Source of the DNA: Struthio camelus
Taxonomy: Eukaryota > Chordata > Aves > Struthioniformes > Struthionidae
Reading direction: 5' to 3'
Assembly (NCBI RefSeq): GCF_040807025.1
Contig: NC_090982.1
Span: 86,553,463 to 86,617,462 of the forward strand
DNA length: 64,000 nucleotides
Program-made: the position numbers and the translations under genes
In this document: piece by piece, positions 48,016 to 58,733 of the stretch
Position numbering within the stretch: the stretch's first letter is position 1
How the letters are laid out: every line of letters begins with the position of its first letter
Notes under the pieces: generated by a model
Database searches by the model: none
Told to the model about the DNA's origin: nothing
What the model saw: only the letters and a program-made list of their open reading frames with translations

Positions 48016-48102
48016 AGATTTGATGAACTCTTCAAATCTAATTAATCTTTGAATCAATTAGCTAACTGTTAATTGTCAGTTAACTAATTAATTAACTGTT
48101 TG
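48016..48102. repeat. AT-rich palindrome cluster
   Basis: AGATTTGA (48016-48023) pairs with TCAAATCT (48032-48039). Beyond it, overlapping TTAGCTAACTG / CAGTTAACTAA and GTTAACTAATTAATTAAC form further imperfect palindromes. Confidence 0.7.
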
Positions 48103-50619
48103 TCTTGCCACTTAGGAAGGAACCACAGTATCCCTTTTCATATTCTACTTAATCTGAATTTTTTTTTCTTTGCAGGCTTTATCAAAAGCATTTATTAATC
48201 TGTATCAGTACAGAAAGTTCTCTTAGGCAGCATGCAAAGACCAAAAGCTTTCACCAGGATGCGTTTTGTAACACTACATAGTGTAAGTTAAGCTTATATT
48301 ATTTTTTGAAAATTTTTGCCTAAACGATGACTAGTGGTGCAGCTCTAGTGACTTTTGCCCTCTGAGTGGTATAGAAATATGTCTTTCAGGTCTCTTCTGT
48401 TAGATTCTATTCTGGAGTTAGAGAACACTTGAGAGAAAAATACTAAGCATCAAAAACTCCCATTAAAGTCAGCAGAGCTGAGGATGCTTAAGTCTTTTTC
48501 AGGACTGGCCCAAGACTTGCTCCTGTGAAATCAACAGGAGCAGGATATGTACAGAAACATCTACGTGAGGAGAAGTGGAAGGTCTTTAAAAAGAAAAGTA
48601 GCTAAGGGAGCGTAGCCTCACTTTATGAAACACCTGTGTTCTTGTTCAAAGACGTTACAAAGGTTTGTGTATTCCTGAAGCGTATGCCAGTGTGCCAACA
48701 GCTGACGTGTAGAGGAAGATTATTAAAATGTAGTGTCTGGTTATATTTGAAACCAAAAGTGTGACTTGCCACCCAAGTTCTTCTTGGATATGTTTGTTAA
48801 TGGTGATGTTTCATGATGTCGTCGTTTGTTTTCCAAGCTTACAGTGAAGTGACGCTTTACATGCAGATCAGTGTTTAGCAGGTTTCCCTGCGGTAGGTGT
48901 GTGCGTTCTCTGTACTGTCTTCGTCAGCACGCTGTTTTGCAGGAGGGGGGTGACGTAACCCAATGTCATGTTCTTCTGATAGAAACTGTAAGTAAGGGAC
49001 AATATACCTTGTATTTTTTTTTCATTAGCAGCCCTGTTTAGTGAATGCTCCAGTAGGAGAATTGGGATCAGTACTGTTGTACAGCTACAACTATGAATTT
49101 TAGTTCAGCTCACTCTGGATTTAATTGAAATTCAAGTTGTGTTCTTTCATTTGGGGCTTGCGCCAGCTTTCCTCGATGTTAAAGGTGCAGATGTTAGTGT
49201 CTCTGTGATTTAGATAAAGTAACCTACCAACTTTCAGACAGGGACTGTAAGAACAAAACAGTTTGGGCTTCAGTTCTGTCTTGGCTATTAATGCTATTCT
49301 TGAATTCAAGAAGAAAACCACTGTCATTGTAGGATTTTTTTTTAAAGCTGATGCTCACTGTTACAAAGCATACTGCTTGCTACCCTCTTTTGTAACACAT
49401 GTACATAATATGCAAGGACTGGTACTATCTTGAATACTGGAGCAAAGAGAAAATCTAGAACAAAGCTCTAATTACAGCCACTTGGCAGCTGAATTTGATG
49501 AACGCCGTTCAGTTGCCTCTGGTGAAGGGACGTGTAATTCTGTATGAGTCTACCTTGACCTACCTGCCTACCTACTCTTGAAATGTTATGTTACCATGGT
49601 ATCAGAAAGCCTGCAGATGTTCTCAGTGAGACACGAAGACAGCTCAGCACGCTTCAGGCCTCTGCTGCCCGTCATCGCTCTCCGAAGCGCCAGCACTCGG
49701 TGACGATGCAGCTTGCTCGCGCCTGCTCCAGAGGGATGTGTGCTAACAGCTGGATCACGTGTGGGGGATTCGATATCTTGTGGTGTAGCGGACCATGGCT
49801 AGAACTCATTAAAACCTCTCTTGGGTCAGGTTTTTGACTTGCCAGCGCTGAGAGAGCTCTCTGTAGGGAGTGCACATATATATTCCACGCGCACAAAATG
49901 GGCACTGGACTGAACTGAACATTAACCCTCCGAGTACCTCGGGCTTTGACTTACCCGTCCTTTAAATAGCTCCTTTCTAATAAAAACGGAAATAAAAATA
50001 CTCTTCAGACTGCGCAAACATAGCAAGTTTGTCAGTTTTTCAGGAAATAAAGATGATTTTGCCATTTTATCGTAAGCACATCTATCTTACACAAGTAAAC
50101 GTAACTCTGTATTGCAATGCTTGTGACGACAATTCCAGTCTAATCTACCTAAGGGTTGACTTAATCTAGGAGGGTCATTGCTCAGCTGAAACTAAACTTG
50201 TATTTAAATGTAAACTGTTTGGGTTTTTTTTTTTTTTCTCCTTTATATAATATTGTAACCGTTGAATGTGTGTTCCGGTCTTCTATTTTCTTAGTAAAAT
50301 GCATTCTCTTTGCCTAAATGACATCTGATTTTATTTATTCTAAAACAGTAATGCTTGGTGTATACAGAATTGGTACGAAATTACCTACAATAGTCACTTT
50401 TTTCCCTCGTTTTTTTCCTTAAAAGAGATTTCTGTCCCTTGTAAGCGATCAACAAACAAAACAGGTACTTAGACCTTCAGCTAAACAATTAATATTTTAC
50501 CTCAAAACAGTTTTTCTGGAAATAATACATCTGTTTTACCATACTTTACCTTAGTCCCCTTAAAGGGACTTGAGTATTGTCATCTGCGTTTGACCAGACG
50601 GAGAGAGCGAGTCTTACAG

Positions 50620-53360
50620 GGGAAGAAGCTTGTCCGCCCCCCGGGCACGCTGGGGTCCCGGATGCTGCGCTCTGCCCTCGAGTTTCTTGATTAATACAGT
50701 CGGCGTCTCATGAGACAGATGCTCCGATGACAAAGCACGTCTCGGGTCGTCGTGCCTGCCCAATCCTGCAACATCAAGGCTCGGGATTTAGGGGAAAGGA
50801 CTTGGTTAGGGAGTAAAATTTGCTGCGAGTTATCAGGGCGCAGGTGGGGGGTGGTTTTTTTGGTTCGTTTTTCAGGATGTCAATGTTACCGCGTATGCGT
50901 GCCTTAATACTAAGACGAAGCTGGTTGCAGCCGCGAGCACCCAGGGCGGCTGCGTCCCGCCGTCGTCGCCCGGAGCTGGGAAATCTTTCCAACGCCAAGT
51001 TTTTAACAGGCCCCGACTTTCACGAGCCGAAAGGGCCCGACAGAAAACCCGGGTGTATTTGGCTTGCGGTTGACACGGAGGCCAACTGGGAGGAACGGAT
51101 GCCGCAGCTGAGGGTCTGCTGGTGTTTCGGGAACGCGCCCGTTCCCAGTGAAACGCCCCGAAGCGGCGGAGAGCGGCCGCAGGCAGTTCAGGCCCTGGCA
51201 GACCGGCCCCTGCCCGGGGCTGGGGGGGGGGCTGCGGCCCCGACTCCGCGCCGTGAGGCGTGACCGAAAAACCAGAGGACCGCCCCCAAAACAACCCCAA
51301 CCAACCCCCCCCCCCCCCGCCGAGGAAGGGCAGAGCAGGAAACGCCAAACCCGCCCCCGGCTCCGCCTCCAGCCGCCGCCGGGAGAGGTAGGGCCGGGCC
51401 GGGGGGAGACGGGAGGGGGCCGGGGAGGCCGAGGGGAGAGGGAGGAGGCCAAGGGGAGAGGGAGGAGGCCGGGGGGAGCCGGGGGAGGCCAAGGGGAGAG
51501 GGAGGAGGCCGGGGGGAGTCGAGGGGAGAGGGAGGAGGCCAGGGGAGGCCAAGGACAGCTGGGAAAGGCCGAGGGGAGAGGGAGGAGGCCGGGGGGGGAG
51601 CTGGGGGAGGCTGAGGGGAGAGGGAGGACACCAGGGGAGAGCCGGGGAGGCTGAGGGGAGAGGGAGGAGGCCGGGGAGGCCAAGGACAGCTGGGAGAGGC
51701 CAAGGAGAGAGGGAGGAGGCCGGGGGGAGCTGGGGAGGCTGAGGGGAGAGGAAGGACATCGTGGGGAGGCCGAGGGGAGCTGGGGGAGGCCGGGGGGAGT
51801 CGAGGGGAGAGGGAGGAGGCCGGGGGGAGTCGAGGGAGGCCGAGGGGAGGGGGAGGACATCGGGAGGAGGCCGAGGGGAGCTGGGGGAGGCCGAGGGGAG
51901 GGGGAGGACATCGGGAGGAGGCCGAGGGGAGCTGGGGGAGGCCGGGGGGAGTCGAGGGGAGAGGGAGGAGGCCGAGGGGAGAGGGAGGACGCTGGGGGGA
52001 GCCGGGGAGGCTGAGGGGAGAGGGAGGAGGCTGGGGGGAGACGGGGAGGCCGAGGGGAGAGGGAGGAGGCCAGGGGAGGCCAAGGACAGCTGGGAGAGGC
52101 CAAGGGGAGAGGGAGGAGGCCGGGGGGAGCCGGGGAGGCTGAGGGGAGAGGGAGGAGGCTGGGGGGAGACGGGGAGGCCGAGGGGAGAGGGAGGAGGCCA
52201 GGGGAGGCCAAGGAGAGAGGGAGGAGGCCGGGGGGAGCCGGGGAGGCTGAGGGGAGAGGGAGGAGGCTGGGGGGAGACGGGGAGGCCGAGGGGAGAGGGA
52301 GGAGGCCAGGGGAGGCCAAGGACAGCTGGGAGAGGCCAAGGAGAGAGGGAGGAGGCCGGGGGGAGCCGGGGAGGCTGAGGGGAGAGGGAGGACATGGGGG
52401 GGAGGCCGGGGGGAGTCGAGGGGAGAGGGAGGAGGCCGAGGGGAGAGGGAGGACGCTGGGGGGAGCCGGGGAGGCCGAGGGGAGAGGGAGGAGGCCAGGG
52501 GAGGCCAAGGACAGCTGGGAGAGGCCAAGGGGAGAGGGAGGAGGCCGGGGGGAGCCAGGAGAGGCCGAGGGGAGAGGGATGACGCTGTGGGGAGCCGGGG
52601 GAGGCCGAGGGGAGAGGGAGGACATCGGGAGGAGGCCGAGAGGAGCTGGGGGAGGCCGGGGGGAGTCGAGGGGAGCCGGCACGCGTTCACCTGCACGCCG
52701 GAGCGGAAGCGGCGCTGGCTGCGAGGCCGCCCGGGCCGCTCGGTTACCGTTGGGTGGTCGGCCGAAGGAGCCGGCCTGCTCGGGGTGGACGGAGGCAGCG
52801 CAGGGGGCTCGGCGCGCGCCCACCCGTGGCAGCCGCCCGCTGCGGCCTCCTCGAAAGCGGCCCTTTCCTCTCGGCGCGGCTCAGGGTGGCTAGAAAACAG
52901 TCGGCGAAGTCGCAGAGCTTCTGGCGTCGGCCCTGGGTTGAGCCCCGGCGGCGCGGGCGGCGCGCGGCTCTGGCTCCATCTGCAACGCCCCGCCGGCGGC
53001 GCGAGAGGAAAGCCCGGGCCGGCCTCGGCGGGTGCCTTACAAATTTCCTAATGAGAACTTGTCTTCCCCGTCGCGTCGCTTCTGGAGGACTCCCAGTCGC
53101 CTTCGCCGTGGCTGGCGTTCAACTACCTGTCGCTTCCTCCCGTTTGAAAGTCGTTCTGCAAAAGCTCGTTTCGGACGAGGAGAGCGCGGCGGCTGCAGGA
53201 AGAAGTTGAGGCGGCGGCGGTGCCAGGCGCGGGCTCCGAACCCGTATGGTGGAAACGGCTGTGAGATCTTCTTACAAGCCGTTCAGCCTCGAGCCTGCGC
53301 TGGGAGAGCTGGGCGTCGCTGCCTTTGCTGGAGCGTGAACCTGTAACTCGTGCTCTGCTG
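50620..53360. promoter_or_regulatory. CpG island, probable ELAC1 promoter and first exon
   Basis: GC- and CpG-rich DNA about 1.3-4 kb upstream of the ELAC1 start codon, split by the minisatellite at 51390-52677. The densest unique CpG sequence is 52680-53340, the best place for the ELAC1 start. The first coding exon has an acceptor at 54650, so a 5' non-coding exon is expected here. Its donor is not clear (AAG|GTAGTA at 53428 is one candidate). A short hairpin, GGGAACG-CGCC-CGTTCCC, lies at 51129-51146, and a run of 14 C at 51305-51318. Confidence 0.7.
51390..52677 (+). repeat. G-rich minisatellite, about 1.3 kb
   Basis: Degenerate tandem array with a roughly 20-base core, GGGGAGAGGGAGGAGGCC. 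I count about 30 copies of the GAGAGGGAGGA box or a close variant. Longer units are nested in it: CTGGGGGGAGACGGGGAGG recurs at 52031, 52159 and 52267, and an AAGGACAGCTGGGA box occurs five times. The plus strand is almost all G and A with short CC or CT steps, and runs of 3-6 G separated by 2-6 bases give many potential G-quadruplexes. It lies inside the ELAC1 CpG island. Confidence 0.95.
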
Positions 53361-54392
53361 CTGGAGGGGGGAACAAATTCACGCTGGGAGGTCCAAAACC
53401 CGTTCCTTCTCTTGCTCCCCTTAGAAGGTAGTAGTCCGCTTCTAGGCAGAGAATAACGTTCTTCTTTAAAGCGAGCAAAATGTGTATTTCTGCCTTTTGG
53501 GGATGTGATGGATGTTTCTCATCTGCCTTCCCCCACCCCTCCCACAAAGTCAGGGTAACCCCATGTTGCAGCTTAACGTGCTTCTGAGATCCCTGTGGAT
53601 GTAACAGGGGAATGGACTGTTCTCCTACAGAGAGTTGTGGCAGCTCCTACAGAAATAACTGAACCTGAATAGACGGTAGCTCTTTTCCTTCGAAGGTATT
53701 TGGGGCCGTTTGCGGTAGCAGTTTAAAATGATGTGGGAATGCACCTGGAAATGAGGTAGAAGCTAAGTCTCAGAAGACTAATGCTGAAGAAAACGCGAGT
53801 ATATCTCAAGACAAGTTAAAAATCAACCATGAGCTAGTCGAGCTTCTAACAGAGCGCTCAAACAGTACGGTGAATAAATAAACAGCTCACGTAGGACAGC
53901 TGTTTATGTAGATCCTTCCGTGACAATAGGTGTCACTTGATGTATTACACAGCCTTTAGGCTACATAAAGATTTTGTAGTATTTAATTTTTCACTTTACA
54001 CTGATGAGTGAAACATCATTTGTTCTCAAAGATGTCTTTCCCAAGGCAAAGTAAATCAGTGAGCTGTTGCCTTTTGCGGTCTCTTAAGTTGTTTTGAGGG
54101 AAGTGAATCTTTCCCCTCTCTTCTGCTGGGCTGTCTGCTTCTGAAGTCCGCTAATGGCTTTTAAATGTCGGTATGGGCTATTTGATATTAGTCATTCTGG
54201 AAAGGCTTTTCAGAGGAAAGTGCGTGCCTTTGGGGAGGGAAAAATGGTTGGAGGAACACTCCTACAACCAGGCAACAGGAACATTTAAGGTTAAAAGAAG
54301 TGGAGAAGAAAGAAATAGCAGCAGTTTTGAAAACTAGATTAGCGTATTTTTCAGCTGGTTAGGATTTTTTTTTGTTTGTTTTTAATATCTAG
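53361..54392 (+). other. Probable ELAC1 5' intron sequence
   Basis: Sequence between the CpG island and the ELAC1 coding start. GC content falls quickly after 53400. No known exon is seen. Confidence 0.5.
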
Positions 54393-54560
54393 GTAATGAA
54401 CAAAGGCCGCAGCTAACATTTGCTGTGTATTGTTTTCAAACCTTCCATCCACGTAAAAAGGAAATCTGCTGTGTGTAAACATTGTGTTGTCCCGAAGTCA
54501 AGTCCTACTCCAGGGAAATGGGTTTTTTTAAGAGAAGGAGAATTTGATCCTCGCACTAAA
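54393..54560 (+). other. Candidate ELAC1 5' UTR exon
   Basis: Bounded by a strong acceptor (a T-rich tract then AATATCTAG, ends 54392) and the consensus donor AAA|GTAAGT (from 54561). If spliced to 54651 the intron would be 90 bases. The long frame through it hits a stop (TGA at 54660-54662) before the ELAC1 ATG and would not extend the protein. It also has an ATGAACAAAGGC mini-ORF near its start. It is not needed for the coding sequence. Confidence 0.3.
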
Positions 54561-54650
54561 GTAAGTAGGATACCAGCTCTTAAAGCAAAGATGTGTGTTT
54601 CTTTCCCAGCAGAAATGAGCACCTTCAGTGACTTGAAATGTCCATTTCAG

Positions 54651-54829
54651 GTGGCAAACTGACCGGTTTAAGATGTCCGTGGATATAACTTTCCTTGGGA
54701 CAGGCTCCGCGTACCCCTCTCCAACGAGGGGCGCGTCAGCGTTAGTGCTTCGCAGAGAAGGGGAGTGCTGGCTCTTTGACTGCGGAGAGGGAACTCAGAC
54801 ACAGTTTATGAAAAGCCATCTGAAAGCAG
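54651..54829 (+). CDS. ELAC1: ELAC1 first coding exon (CDS from 54673)
   Basis: Acceptor CCATTTCAG ends at 54650. Bases 54651-54672 are 5' UTR. Residues 1-52 plus one base, including LGTGSAYPSPTRG and WLFDCGEGTQTQF. Donor G|GTTAGC. Confidence 0.95.
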
Positions 54830-57800
54830 GTTAGCGTTCTTGCAAGTTATTGTGATGAGGGGAGGGGAAAAGTTGCAGAGGGTCTAAACAAAATACTTTG
54901 TCCTCCTGCTTATATTATTTGGGTATATGCTAAACATGCGTGAGCACCGGAACGTGCTGCATGTGGGTGGCAGTTGCTGAACTTGCTGTGCAGTAGCCCT
55001 TACTTGCCCTTTGGTAGAGAATTGCGTTCGAGAGCCAAACTCTTCTGAATTCATTTTTTAGGCCTTGTGATTTCAAACATAGACCACGAACCTAAACTTT
55101 CATTGTTCTGTGTTTGACTGAAGACAGCTCCAGTCAATACCTGCTGTGAATCTTCCTGTCAATAGATATTTTGCTTTTGTTTTTGAATACAGTTGTGTGT
55201 ATTCCTATTAGCTTTTACGTTTTGGCAAATAACGTGGAAACCCCACTTGCTTTCAGCCATTGTGCTTTTGCAGTCTCCAGTGGCAAGAGCAGGCTTCTGA
55301 CTTTCACAGATGAGTTTTAAAGATGGAATTAACGGTTGCAAACATAGAAACCACCTCCTGCTCCCTTAAAATCTGAATCTACCATGGGATTTAATGTCAA
55401 AGTGAATGAACTGAAGTACTGACTTGAACTAAATTTTTTCTGAAGTTAGAGATTGGTAACATACACACAAAATTTGCTTGCTCCTAATTGCTGATTAAGA
55501 TGACTTTGGTTCCCTGACATCTTTCTGTTCACAAACTGCAGCACTAGAGAAACTGCAAGTCGTAGTGGTTGCCCCCTTTGTAGAAAGGAGCTCCTGAAGT
55601 GGTCTGGGTAAATACAAGCTGGCTAGCTCACTGTGAGACTGCCAGCTGGAACAGTGTATCTAGTTTTGATGTCGTTTCTGTTTGAGTATGTTTTCTATGG
55701 AAAGGAAGGCAGAAAAGGCCACCAAAAGACTCAGTGGCTGGAGAAAATGCCATATAGCAAGGAAGAAGGAACTTGATTAGTTAAACGAAGAGCCTGATGC
55801 AGCTTGGTTAATACATACGTATCTTTAATAAGAGAAAATTCTGGGCTTTTTTAATATAGCAAGGATAGGGTCCAGTGCCTTGAAGCTGGAGTGAGACAAA
55901 GTCAGTCTGGAAACAAAGCTCAAATCTTGACGTGAAATTTTTCATGTATTTGGTAGGAACCGTGGGGGTCTGGCTCTTTAAAGAACTTTGAATCAAAATT
56001 GTTGTGTGTTTTTTTTTTTTGAATTACACTCATTTCATGTATTAAATGAGTGTATTAAACTAGAAACAACACAAATTCCACCTTATGTTTCTCATTAGTC
56101 CACAGTTACCATGCAATATATCAAAGTGCAACCACTTTCGAGAACTGCTTTGCGTTTTAATATGGCAGATGTCACCAGTTGATCCAGTTCCACGCTGTTA
56201 GCACGTTTTGCTCAGAAGTAGCTAAAACTTACGTCTCAGCAGTCTTTTTTGACAAATCATTTGTAAGTCGAAATAAACCTCGTGTGGAAAGTTATCACTA
56301 TGGTAGAAAAAAATACTTAGTGGTTTGGGAGTTAGTTCTTAAACATGGGTTTTATTTTCATTTCCCTCCTTCCTTTCGTTTCTTTCTCTTCTTTTTGCCA
56401 AAAAGTGATTAATTCCTGAGTTGCCATGGTGTTCGCTTATGTTCCTCTCTTTTTTTTCCTATTGTTCTAATCAATAGGTAGAATTACAAAGATTTTCATA
56501 ACTCATCTTCATGGTGACCATTTTTTTGGACTTCCTGGCCTGCTGTGTACGCTGAGCCTCCAAAGTAGCCCTGACCCAAACAAACCACCCATTGATATTT
56601 ATGGACCATTAGGACTGCAAAACTTCATATGGATGACTATGGAGCTCTCCCACTCGCAGCTTCTGTTTCCTTACGTTGTTCACGAACTTGTACCTACACG
56701 GGACCAGTGTCCTGCAGAAGAGTTTAAAGAACTTCCTTGTCTGACCAGAGATGAAATACCTTCAGAGGAGGTGCAACAGAGGATACTCCACCTGGATCCT
56801 GTAGAAAACTCGTACTTGCTAGTTGATGATGAGCAGTTCGTTGTGAAAGCATTTCGTCTCTTCCACCGCATTCCTTCATTTGGCTTTGTCGTGGAAGAGA
56901 AGCCACGGACGGGTAAACTCAATGTACAAAAACTAAAAGACCTTGGTAACTACTTTGACTTATTTTTTCCTCTTTAATTTTAGGGCTCTGGAGATCAGTA
57001 TTCTGTGGAACTTATTCCTGAGTGCCTTTACAGTATTACTGCTTCTTGCTGCCTTTGCATCAGAGCTCTAATTGCCTTTCTTACACCGATGGGAACTGTT
57101 AGATGCCTTTGTTAGACCGGAAAGGCGTGTTCTGAGAGCAGCTTGTTCACATTGCAGCTTCAGATGCTGAGAAGTGATCAGCAGGCAGCAGATGTCCAAA
57201 TGCACGTGCTCAAGCTGAGTATTGACTCCAGTTTTCAGCAATTGTAGTAAAATTGGGTTCACAAGCAGCAGAAATCTTTTTCTGACCACCTTTCTAGGTA
57301 TTCTAGTAAATTGGAGCTGTGTATATCTCTCCATAATTCATTTTAATCCCATTTTCTAGTAAAAACATTTTAATACGTTATACCAATGCAGCAGTTTGAA
57401 TCGGTACACCACGCTACTGCCAATTAGTATTGCAGACTACTCTCCTATTGAGAAGAGCAAACAAGTTCAGAAGTTAAGGTTTAAAAAGCATAACATGGCT
57501 TTCAGAGAAAGGTATGGCAGTGTATTTGCATGACTTTATTGACTCTAGTAGGGAGAACGTAGCTTTTTTCAAAAGCACCTTCTGTCAAAGTTACAAGCTT
57601 TTTATTTGTATGAGGAATGGGAAATGTCAATTGCTACTTTTATTGAGGTTTTATTTTTTCAGTGAGGCAGCTCTACGTGTAGTGTATTTCTTCTTCAAAG
57701 ATCTTTGAAACCCGACATTGATCCTGGCGCTTACTGACTCTTTTGCTTTTATTTACCAGGAGTTCAGCCTGGTCCTCTATATGGAAAACTGAAGAATGGT

Positions 57801-58229
57801 ATTACAGTTGTTCTAGAAAATGGAATAACTATTTCTCCTTCGGATGTCGTAGAAGACCCTATTCCTGGAAGAAAAATTTGCATTTTAGGGGACTGCTCGG
57901 GGGTGGTTGGAGATGCAGCCATGAAGCTTTGCTATGAAGCAGATATATTGATTCATGAAGCCACGTTGGATGATAGCCAAGAGGAAAAGGCCAGAGAGCA
58001 TGGTCATAGCACTCCAAAAATGGCATCTGATTTTGCAAAATTGTGTAAAGTTAAGAAACTCGTTTTGACTCACTTCAGTCAACGATATAAACCAACTGCT
58101 CAAATAGGTGAAGGAGATACTGACATAACAGAACTGAAGAGACAGGCAGAGTCAGTGTTAGATGGTCAAGAAGTAACACTAGCTGAGGATTTTATGACAA
58201 TAGAAGTTCCAATGAAAAAGCAAAAATAG
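54673..58229 (+). CDS. ELAC1: Zinc phosphodiesterase ELAC protein 1, short-form RNase Z family (3 coding exons)
   Basis: Metallo-beta-lactamase-fold tRNA 3' phosphodiesterase of the cytosol. The mammalian enzyme repairs tRNAs cut during ribosome quality control by removing the 2',3'-cyclic phosphate, so that CCA can be re-added. Coding segments 54673-54829, 56478-56945 and 57760-58229 keep frame, total 1095 bases and give 364 residues, against 363 in human. The zinc motif HLHGDH is at residues 62-67. Other ligands fit His182 (FHRIPS), Asp253 (LGDCSG), His274 (IHEATLDD) and His313 (LTHFSQRY). The N terminus DITFLGTGSAYPSPTRGAS and the FDCGEGTQ loop are typical of the family. The ATG has A at -3 and lies 22 bases after an acceptor. 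The gene is co-directional with ME2, as in other amniotes. All catalytic residues look intact. Confidence 0.97.
54830..57759 (+). other. ELAC1 introns between coding exons
   Basis: Introns at 54830-56477 and 56946-57759. No transposon or other gene is recognised. Confidence 0.85.
56478..56945 (+). CDS. ELAC1: ELAC1 second coding exon
   Basis: Residues 53-208 with the HxHxDH zinc motif (62-67), YGPLGL (94-99), VVHELVP (119-125) and FRLFHRIPSFGF (178-189). Acceptor TAATCAATAG, donor G|GTAACT. Open frame past the donor ends in the intron. Confidence 0.97.
57760..58229 (+). CDS. ELAC1: ELAC1 third coding exon and stop
   Basis: Residues 209-364, with ILGDCSGVVGD, LIHEATLDD, EHGHSTPKMA and LTHFSQRYKP, then TAG at 58227-58229. 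Acceptor ATTTACCAG. The protein ends in a basic MKKQK tail. Confidence 0.97.
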
Positions 58230-58727
58230 TAGCATTAACAGGCTCTGCGTGACAATGTGAAGTAGGCTAGTGTTCAGTGGCACTTAAAACTAGCAGTAGG
58301 GTTTCTGGTATCCAAATTAGCTCTATGGTACATGGAGAACAGTTGCAAACTGGAGAAGGATGGAGAGAGTACCAGGTACAGTTATCATCACTTTTGCACA
58401 GAAAGAAAAAAAGACGCTCAGAAATCTGGAATTCGGGATAAATTCTTCGGTGATTGCTGCAGACACCTAAGCTGGCCAGAAATCGGAACGTGCAGGCATA
58501 AACCTTCAGAGCCTAGACATTTCACTTGCGCTAAAGAAAGATCCCTAGAACAGACTACTGGATTATTCCACTCGATACGGTCTCCAGGAAGGTTTCTATT
58601 CTACAGCAGAATTTAAAATAACTTGCCCCTGTTACAAGCTTTTGAACAACATCTATTTCAAACTTGTATACAGTATTTTGTAACTATTTATCTGATTTCT
58701 ATGTAAGAGGGCTATTACACTAAAACT

Positions 58728-58733
58728 AATAAA
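58728..58733 (+). promoter_or_regulatory. ELAC1 polyadenylation signal (AATAAA)
   Basis: AATAAA in AAACTAATAAAGTATTT, about 500 bases after the ELAC1 stop. GTAGTGTTGCT, a GU-rich element, lies about 35 bases downstream. This is the first canonical signal after the stop. Confidence 0.7.

Larger units (their letters stand above)
44807..50619 (+). other. ME2 3' UTR and ME2-ELAC1 spacer
   Basis: The 3' UTR begins at 44807. Its end is not fixed: polyadenylation signals occur at 45329, 46375, 47252, 49991 and 50046. An A12G10 slippage tract lies at 46406-46427. One exon-like segment at 47295-47642 is listed separately. No known protein is seen. Confidence 0.7.

Noticed and set aside
51003-52823. 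606-codon minus-strand open frame as a real proline-rich protein gene
   Set aside because: It is made of minisatellite units that are open in all three frames, has no domain outside the array, and lies opposite the ELAC1 promoter.
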